64,000 nucleotides of DNA, from positions 1,932,352 through 1,996,351 of the forward strand of contig NMRA01000010.1 in NCBI GenBank assembly GCA_002633005.1. Reading direction: 5' to 3'. The notes beneath the pieces were generated by a model, which was not told where the DNA came from, ran no database searches, and saw only the letters and a program-made list of their open reading frames with translations. Shown here piece by piece: positions 59,701 to 64,000 of the stretch. Made by a program: the position numbers and the translations under genes. Positions within the stretch are counted from its first letter, which is position 1; every line of letters starts with the position of its first letter. Origin of the DNA: Phoronis australis. Lineage: Eukaryota; Phoronida; Phoronidae.

Positions 59701-62690
59701 ACATTGTGTTTAAGAAAGTCATTCCTGTTGTGTTTTGTTCAATTTGGGAGCCAAAGCCACCTGTCTCAGAACTAATCATTGTTACTTTTGTAGTAGTAAA
59801 ATTTGTTCTGTTAGGAATTTTATGAAATGTGATTATGTGATTATGTTGGCACAAGATTTGTCTCAAACGTGTCGCAACATATGTTGATTCTATTTAGGAA
59901 GCAGTTGCAATTTTCAGCCTGCATTTCTGAAGGATTGAGTCTCAAAATAGACAATATTATCACTGCCACTAGATGGCATGTAGTACCTTGCAATAGATGG
60001 CGCTGTGTGTTACAATATGGCAGCTTCCAGTAAATAACAAATATTGCCCGTGATTTAGAAGACTTAGGTTTATAGTCAGCTCAAGTTCTTAATGTATTTT
60101 TGGAATAGAATTCTTTCACTACTAGGACTTGTAGTAAAAATACTGTACTATGATAAGTGGAATTTGACCACGTTGTTTAAGAGAGTTTTTGTTTTCACTT
60201 TGATTTGTTGTGTTGCTTTTTTGAAAGCTTTAGTTTCAGTTGATTGTTGCTTGCGTCATTGCGGCCAGTTGTTATTTGCATTTTCAATTTACTTCAATAT
60301 AGGTTCCCAAAGTGTGTCATATTTTTCAGCATGCACCTTTCAAGCTTATTGTATCTCATAGACTACAGTTGTACAATATGTGTTCATTTTGTTTACACTA
60401 CTGGAGCCTCAGTCAATTGTTTGCAGGAGGGAAGTCTTACCCCTGTCAGCTTTAAGCTTAGAGGTGTCTGATCATGGGTGGCGCAGCCCCCTATGGTGCG
60501 CCACCCATGCTAATTATAATCATTCATAAGCATGTACCGAATTGATTGTCCATTAAGAATCGAGTTGTAATCGTCATGATTTTCACTGCTTTTTAAAACA
60601 GTTAAAACTTGTTTTGCATTGTTGGCATGCAGTTAGTTATCTCCACTCATATTTTGAGAATACAATCGTAATGGGCTGTCTGCACCAGTGACTAATGAGG
60701 GGTAATAATATGTACATGCAGTATTCATCTTATCATCAACACTGTACTGATTTTGCAGCAAAAACTGACCGAGATTCGCAACTGGTCGGAAAAAGTGCGC
60801 ATCCTGGAAAAGAGCTTCATGACTGAAAATGGTTTCTTCCTGGTCGACTGTTCTGACATTCAGCGTAAATTAATACCGCGACTGAACCACATCTATAAAG
60901 AGCTGGTACAGGGAGTGGCGGATGAGGCGACGTCCAATAGCAAACAGTTCTGCGAGCTGATGAGCAGGATTATTAAGGTATTTATTTATGGAATAATTTT
61001 GAGGGTCTGGCGATCAGATGGTTTTAATACAGAAAATTAAATAAGTAAAAATTCTCCCATTGGGTAAAAGCTATTGCTCAAATTGCTGTTTTCCTGTTTA
61101 TTTCATGCAATCATGCTTAAATTGTCACCATGCATGTTTGATGACAATTGCTCAGCACAAATCGTGATACACTAAAACAAAAAATTTCTTAGAGTTGCAT
61201 TTTGCCCCCATTCAGCTGACAACAAAAACGCAGCAGTTTAATGTCACTTTAATGTATCTGTGAATTGTCACTCTTGTGTCAGTTCCCTTCTCAGATCAGT
61301 CAGAGGTTAAAATGGACACTGCAAAACCTATGTGAGCAGTATGCTGTGAGCAGTACTCGAGCACGCCTTCAGATGGCGCACTATGAGTGTTTGCGTGGGC
61401 TTGAAAGCTTACTTTTAATGAACAAACATTATTCAGTTTGTCAATTTATATTCTTTGCATAATCTACACTCTGTTATATCACGACACCACAGTAGAGAGT
61501 GCAGGTGGTGCTATCGCTTTTACACATTCCAGTTCTCTGGTCCTCAAACAAAACGCTGGTCATAGCGTGTGACTGTGTAGTTTGTGTTATTCAGTTTCAT
61601 GTTGGTATTGATCATATTGTATCATAGATACTAGTTGGATATGGACTGTAGGATGACATAAAATTTCCGTCACTAACCAACACTGTTGGTACTATTTCCA
61701 GGAAATGAAGGATAAAAAGGAGTCCATTCAACATTTTGCCACGTATGCGAAACAGGTTCATGAGAATAGAAAGAATGTGGTGGCCTACCAACAACGCGTT
61801 GAGTACATCAAGTCTCTCTTTGAGGTATGTTGGTGGTGGACATAGCGTGTGAACCCACTGTAGTTGAAAAACTTTTGAGAAGCACTAAATTACATTTTTT
61901 CAAAATAGTAACAGGTTATTGAAGACAAGGTGGAGACAAAATTTCATTGATGTTTCGATATATTAAATGCAAATCATCATCAGGATAAAGTAATCACAGA
62001 ATGAATAACAGCGGAATATTTGAAATGTCAAAAAGATATTGTGTCTGTTTGTGTTCAGACATTCAGTTATTAAGCAGACACCAATTTGATAGTAAATCTC
62101 ATTTGATTCTAATTTACTTTTTTGTCATTGGATGGAATTAGACTTCTGAATTTGGCCCTGGTTGAATCAAGTGAAATTAACAGTTTTACTCTTGACTTGT
62201 TGCAGCGCCACAAACAGGAGACTCAATAGCCCCATACAGCTACCTGCAAACAATGTGTAGGTTAGACCATTGGTTTCGTGGGGGCCTCCTAGTGAATATT
62301 GACCTTCACACCAATGGCTAGGTGGCACTAGAATGGAGTCTGTTGAATAATTTTTACGTGCCGGTTATTTGCTATTTTGGCATTACATGTATCCTAAAGA
62401 CTTGTAGTTTTGTGAGGTGTTGTCAAGTTGAAATGAATTACAAAACGCCATGTCAACACTGCTATGTGCCATTCAAATCAAAAACAAGCTATTTTCTTGA
62501 AACATCTTGTTTACTCACTCATGTTCAGGTGATCCGTATGAGTTATCGGCAGACGTCAGAGGAGGAAGAAAATGATGAGTCGGCCACACAGTCCATGTGG
62601 GAACTGTTTCAGTCACAGCTTCAGGAGGCTACGGAGTTCGTCAACTTTCAGACACCTCTGGTGACTAAGGATCTCGACGACGCATACCAG
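41569..62690 (+). CDS. DNHD1: Dynein heavy chain tail, probable DNHD1 ortholog, N-terminal 1,021 residues (gene continues past the window)
   Basis: 21 exons in agreeing phases: 41569-41714, 42387-42494, 43363-43441, 43929-44030, 44349-44558, 45345-45432, 46873-47024, 47369-47446, 47630-47779, 48320-48489, 48988-49146, 49696-49779, 51111-51203, 52007-52254, 52744-52876, 53294-53526, 56547-56697, 57325-57499, 60759-60977, 61702-61824, 62529-62690. All borders are GT-AG, total 3,063 nt, no stop. Tail landmarks are WHRES..IPFFRDYL.RKIFRRW (residues 401-429), ARLLQELEVLQFLP (464-477), LGNFVRLLDQ, MSPSREDY and FLVDCSDIQRKLIPRLN. From remembered family features, IPFF..L.RK...W followed by LLQEL....LP and LG.F.RL.D fits DNHD1, a large dynein-heavy-chain-like protein needed for sperm flagella. 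A divergent single-headed axonemal DNAH is the alternative. Linker, AAA+ and stalk are not in the window. Confidence 0.85.
42387..44558 (+). CDS. DNHD1: Dynein-type gene exons 2-5 (residues 49-215)
   Basis: Exons 42387-42494, 43363-43441, 43929-44030 and 44349-44558. Exons 2-4 form an amphipathic helical region: REEDNVYPTESDIEELRQDI, then HVQWLLLQERMALLLPIKDI, then VQHYLERIIHHFTVNKVRLF. Exon 5 is a Pro-rich, probably disordered linker (NPPHSYGTPEQSPRASPILT, then PWHKPPMVKPFEFLPPSNKW). The junctions restore Arg (AG+G) between exons 1 and 2 and Ser (AG+T) between 2 and 3. No domain name applies; this is the family-specific head of the protein. Confidence 0.82.
42600..43140 (+). repeat. Dispersed element carrying an expanded 29-bp minisatellite (intron 2)
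   Basis: The core 42752-43030 is about nine copies of a 29-bp unit, consensus GTTGAGCCTGGTGTTGAGCA plus ATAATGACT. Because 29 is not a multiple of 3, each frame cycles through a 29-residue repeat, which produces the QHQAQQ/LNTRLN open frames on the minus strand; these are not genes. The flanks (CTGACAAGCCAA.. on the left, ..CAGTCCAGTTCTTTCCAAGC and AACAATTTAATTGAGATCAAG on the right) resemble 45800-46250 in intron 6, where only one unit is present. Confidence 0.8.
43486..43560 (+). repeat. (TGTC)n / TG-rich microsatellite in intron 3
   Basis: Runs of GTGTGCGCGTGCGTGC merge into interrupted TGTC repeats. They begin about 45 bp after the exon 3 donor (43441/43442). The minus-strand open frame of His/Thr/Arg repeats here is a satellite translation. 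Confidence 0.85.
44662..44848 (+). repeat. 12-bp minisatellite in intron 5
   Basis: About 15 almost perfect copies of GCTGTGTTTAGC, with a few GCA variants near the left end. A 12-bp period keeps every frame open, giving ALNT, AKHS and VFSA peptide repeats on the two strands, none of them genes. The array stops 13 bp before the left terminus of a family A element. Confidence 0.95.
44862..45153 (+). mobile_element. TIR-family element (family A), copy 3
   Basis: 292 bp with clear imperfect terminal inverted repeats: left CAGTGTTCTCTACAA, right (reversed) CAGTGTTCTCCACAA. TACAA lies directly outside both ends and may be part of a target duplication. The interior shares CAAACTCCCCACAGTATGGA and TGGTACCAGTTCAATACATT with 18256-18533. 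Non-autonomous; the CAGTGTTCTC ends resemble hAT termini. Confidence 0.75.
45345..47779 (+). CDS. DNHD1: Dynein-type gene exons 6-9 (residues 216-371)
   Basis: Exons 45345-45432, 46873-47024, 47369-47446 and 47630-47779. They read ESDERMHTGQIKLTDLRLFI, then DESVWGRSAGLMSQAADVDI and PEDIKRIVTVKKSPKEVKAL, then AEFCVKLKEEFLPVLGIVVK, then a KLPKEPMTGRQAVMYFAKCY block and IRHMYFNIAPSRHYQPYDLI. For exon 7 I chose the donor GAG-GTCGGT (end 47024) over the better-looking GTCG-GTAATG, because only the former keeps exon 8 open. Confidence 0.85.
45433..45575 (+). repeat. Tandem 25-33 bp repeat starting at the exon 6 splice donor
   Basis: Units of the type GATGGTAAAAAACAATGTTTACTGGCC repeat about five times, the first beginning with the exon 6 donor itself (AATG-GTAAAAAAAC). 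Each unit therefore carries an ATG-GTAAAA donor-like copy. The small open frame over the array ends soon after and is not part of the protein. Confidence 0.8.
45931..46205. mobile_element. Foldback element with 75-80 bp arms in intron 6
   Basis: Arms 45931-46005 and 46123-46205. Matching blocks are AACAGCTTAT, TGACTTATT, ATGACATG..CAAGAAATTGAATTTTG and GCTCAAAAGTGGGGCC with their reverse complements. The spacer is about 115 bp and GC-richer (CAGTCCCCTTCTGGTGGGCT, CTTCGACCGGGGCT). It is embedded in sequence related to the intron 2 minisatellite element. No coding capacity. Confidence 0.8.
46605..46735 (+). mobile_element. SINE copy with tRNA-like head
   Basis: A-box TATAGCTCAGTAGACTAGAA, anticodon-arm-like ATCAGCTCAGTTAGC, B-box CAGGTTTGAGCTCC, then CAGGGCAGAGTTCTTTTCAT and GGTCATGTGATGTGACCAAC. 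The tail is shared with 55905-56045. No functional tRNA: the acceptor stem does not close. Confidence 0.7.
46803..46868 (+). repeat. (ATT)n/(ATG)n/(ATC)n microsatellite abutting the exon 7 acceptor
   Basis: A run of TTA/TGA/TCA triplets ends in CATCATCATCATTTCAG, the acceptor of exon 7 (46872/46873). The triplet repeat itself supplies the pyrimidine-containing tract in front of the AG. Length changes here would move the branch-point region. Confidence 0.85.
48320..51203 (+). CDS. DNHD1: Dynein-type gene exons 10-13 (residues 372-540): core of the DNHD1-like signature
   Basis: Exons 48320-48489, 48988-49146, 49696-49779 and 51111-51203. Exon 10 has the beta-rich block INPEHYVFSTFGVLHVYGD, then MSLADWHRESVFYKA and IPFFRDYLPRKIFRR. 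Exon 11 has WLANKRYAQFVRHHKDISKK, IPTYGQSYLEVARLLQELEV and LQFLPLDAE. Exons 12-13 are helical (TYHLSEFESNVNHRNQTAEK, MIVDNTRDILIKKLHYCEEQ). The W.RES..F...R.IPFF..YL..K.F..W pattern followed by a bundle of helices is typical of dynein heavy chain tails. The LLQEL....LP segment is what points to DNHD1. Split codons at all three junctions join correctly. Confidence 0.87.
49991..50816. mobile_element. About 0.8-kb TIR element in intron 12
   Basis: TGGGTCATTCTCAGCTATTC starts the left end (from 49994), and its exact complement ends the right end at 50814; the perfect inverted match is 25 bp and a weaker match continues inward. TA dinucleotides flank both ends (49989-49990 and 50817-50818), consistent with a Tc1/mariner-type TA duplication. 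The interior is AT-rich and has two copies of a TTG(C/T)GGACGTTACT motif (about 50180 and 50343), an ambiguous base at 50518 and no transposase frame, so it is non-autonomous. Confidence 0.75.
52007..53526 (+). CDS. DNHD1: Dynein-type gene exons 14-16 (residues 541-745)
   Basis: Exons 52007-52254, 52744-52876 and 53294-53526. Exon 14 reads SPYLLRMKKEQREANFKVAR, LGNFVRLLDQVILARLVSIA and MNPGDLRRNGLFKINITFTD. Exon 15 carries GMSPSREDYTRVLGKTLNEI, the counterpart of the SPS.EEF segment usual in dynein tails. Exon 16 is unlike the rest: acidic and Ser-rich with six consecutive Asp (about residues 697-702), so probably a disordered insert. The exon 15 start (52744) was chosen because the TTCATAG acceptor keeps phase and joins DKG directly to VVGMSPS. 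Confidence 0.87.
55730..55830 (-). mobile_element. SINE 3' fragment (minus strand)
   Basis: Read on the minus strand: GTCGGGGGCAGAAAAAATCT, TTTTCAGACTTATATTTATTAGG, GATGTGGCCAACAGATGGCT and CCAGACCAGACTTAAAAAC. It matches the tail of 55905-56045, 100 bp away in opposite orientation, and of 19500-19622. The tRNA-like head is missing. Confidence 0.7.
55905..56045 (+). mobile_element. SINE with Thr-tRNA-like cloverleaf head
   Basis: The head (about 55909-55984) folds as a near-complete tRNA: acceptor CCCGA with TCGGG, D arm GGCTCATTGGACCAG, anticodon stem TCTGC with GCAGA around the 7-nt loop ACGGTTA (anticodon GGT, Thr), and T arm GGG-TTCAATT-CCC. Position 33 is C instead of the invariant U, and a non-tRNA tail follows (GGGGGCAGAAATCTTTTC, GTCACGTGATGTGGCCAACA), so it is a SINE and not a working tRNA gene. 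A and B boxes would serve RNA polymerase III. Confidence 0.8.
56547..62690 (+). CDS. DNHD1: Dynein-type gene exons 17-21 (residues 745-1021)
   Basis: Exons 56547-56697, 57325-57499, 60759-60977, 61702-61824 and 62529-62690. Key pieces are EEIQQFCDDQSWLNEIHSFC, KLTEIRNWSEKVRILEKSFM, NGFFLVDCSDIQRKLIPRLN, HIYKELVQGV, then ESIQHFATYAKQVHENRKNV and QQRVEYIKSLFE, then VIRMSYRQTSEEEENDESAT and WELFQSQLQEATEFVNF. W...V......F....G.F.VDCS.I...L.P.L..I followed by a ...FA.Y...V...R......RVEY..SLFEVIR helix is the usual lead-in to the dynein linker (DHC_N2), which must begin just to the right. Exons 18 to 20 all meet in phase 0. Confidence 0.88.
57500..60758 (+). other. Intron 18
   Basis: About 3.3 kb, phase 0 on both sides. 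No exon seen: the frames 58343-58576, 59082-59270 and 60092-60361 lack conserved sequence and usable borders. It includes a TTTTTTGTTGG-rich stretch (58720-58780) and a GATGGC(A/G)-type repeat remnant near 59960-60010. Confidence 0.7.
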
Positions 62691-64000
62691 GTATGAGAAG
62701 TGAACGAGAGTCTGGCGAAAACCAAGATTGGTTTGGTTGAAACATAGGTTTGTTGTGTCAAGATTTGTAGATTTATGTTGTGTTGTTGTTACTGTTGTTG
62801 TTGTTCAAACCTCTGTCTTAGTTTAGTCGTTAGTCTTGGGTTATTTGGTTGAAAGCTTACACTGCAGTAGTTGATATTTTTTGGCTTGTGAATGTAGTCA
62901 CTGTGGTGATATGGATTTTAGTTTGCTTGCAGATCATTGAGACTTGTGTTTGTGTAAATCTAAACATTTGACAATACTTAGGATGGATGACATGTGGAAT
63001 ATCTCATCTGGTTTGGTTGTCTGTCAGTGTTCTTTACTGCTACCATTAGCTGAACACAACAACGTTGTACGCAAAACTGACTCTTGTTTTATGTGAAATA
63101 CCATGAAGTATTTTCTGCATCTTTTTTATATGTTAGACAACGCATCCCAGGAAATCACTTTTTGAATTGTAAATCGTTCACTCCCGTCGGTACAAACCAC
63201 TATAATCAAGACCGTGCATCAGTGTCCAGTTAGTGTCCAGTTATCTGTCCATTCATGTGTGGGAAGTGCGTGTGTTACACATGCGGCAGCCTGAAACATG
63301 TTAAATAGCATTACAAAGTGTAATGTCTAGTTAAAGGGCCAATAAACTTGTGTCTTCCGTCTACTTTCTCAAAGAGTTAGTGCCCTGGCATCCAGAGGGC
63401 GACAGAGGGTCAGGTCCACATGGCTGTTGTGTGATCCCCTCACTAGGTATTTGACAGCCCCTTCAGATCCTGATACATTCAGATGCCCCTTCAATTGCTC
63501 ACAGTTGAGTCACATTTTGTGAATTATTCTGCATGGTACATGCTTAGTATCAGCTTACATTTAGATCAACTGCTTCAGTCTTTTAGTTGCAGTTTTGGTT
63601 TTGCTGACTGAAATAGTTGAGCACACGTAGCTGTAGTTTGCACCAGAGTATTTCAAATAGGTCTGCTATTGCCTGTGCACGTTTGTATCGTCTGATTTGC
63701 GTGTGCTTAAAGGAGAAAGAAAGGAAAAAAGACATCGCAAAGACTGCTAAGAAACCGTCGGAGCTGATGGTAAACAGCAAGAATCTTGCTTCAGCTGTTA
63801 ACTTTCTCATCGCTTCAATAATGAACGCTGATGATCTTTCTTTCAGATTATGATTTGAAGGATTTATGCTTACTCATAACAATATGCTGTGTGAATAGAG
63901 GATGATTTTTCAACAAACTGACTTTGGCTTTCAAACAGTTATTAGCTGTAAAATTTCTCTACTGTTTTGGACAGAATATGATGAGACAAGTGAAATTATT
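62691..64000 (+). other. Start of intron 21 with a weak lysine-rich exon candidate (63713-63769)
   Basis: After the exon 21 donor (CAG-GTATGA) no strong exon is visible to the window edge. One candidate is 63713-63769: weak acceptor GTGTGCTTAAAG, 57 nt in phase 0 reading EKERKKDIAKTAKKPSELM, donor ATG-GTAAAC. Length and phase fit, but the sequence is low complexity and does not look like a dynein tail segment, so I do not include it in the gene model. Confidence 0.35.

Noticed and set aside
61265-61462. Open frame between exons 19 and 20 of the dynein-type gene (ISQRLKWTLQNLCEQYAVSS)
   Set aside because: Exon 19 (phase 0 end) joins directly to exon 20 at 61702 and gives the continuous helix MSRIIKEMKDKKESIQHFAT. 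This frame has no donor with fitting phase before its stop.
1-64000. CRISPR arrays, operons, bacterial insertion sequences or phage genes
   Set aside because: Spliced animal genes and repeat content show a eukaryotic nuclear sequence; the tandem arrays have no unique spacers.
1-64000. Reverse transcriptase, transposase or viral coding remnants
   Set aside because: I looked for such domains in the longer frames and recognised none; all mobile elements seen are non-coding.

Overview
This window is eukaryotic and looks like the nuclear genome of an invertebrate animal. It is AT-rich and has no operons. Its genes are split by GT-AG introns of about 0.15 to 10 kb, and introns and intergenic DNA are full of small non-autonomous mobile elements, tRNA-derived SINE-like copies and mini/microsatellites. 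Most short open frames in it are chance frames or minisatellite translations. The phylum cannot be fixed from the sequence; the two recognisable genes are animal families, and a marine invertebrate is only a guess.

Left half, minus strand (about 9.8-28.7 kb): the start of a Rho GTPase-activating protein of the ARHGAP21/ARHGAP23 family. Three exons (17329-17487, 10338-10374, 9789-9975) join in perfect phase and encode its characteristic PDZ domain, including a 37-nt microexon in the family-specific long loop. An upstream open exon (28132-28692) has compatible phase and may encode a long N-terminal extension. The PH and RhoGAP domains should lie beyond position 1; I found no further exon in 1-9788.

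Middle (28.8-41.5 kb): about 13 kb between two divergent genes, without a recognisable gene. It holds repeats, a long imperfect palindrome and, at 37831-39472, two near-identical 540-bp blocks, the second starting exactly after a single N. The latter is probably an assembly artefact.

Right half, plus strand (41.6-64 kb): 21 exons whose phases all agree encode the first 1,021 residues of a dynein-heavy-chain-type tail. Motifs and domain order fit DNHD1 (dynein heavy chain domain-containing protein 1) best, with a divergent axonemal DNAH as the alternative. The linker, AAA+ motor and stalk should lie past the right edge.

Mobile DNA: a pair of 155-bp hAT-type MITEs with 8-bp target duplications, an approximately 0.8-kb TIR element in dynein-gene intron 12, several foldback elements, a 280-290-bp TIR family, a Thr-tRNA-like SINE family, and minisatellites that seem to have grown from, or next to, such elements.
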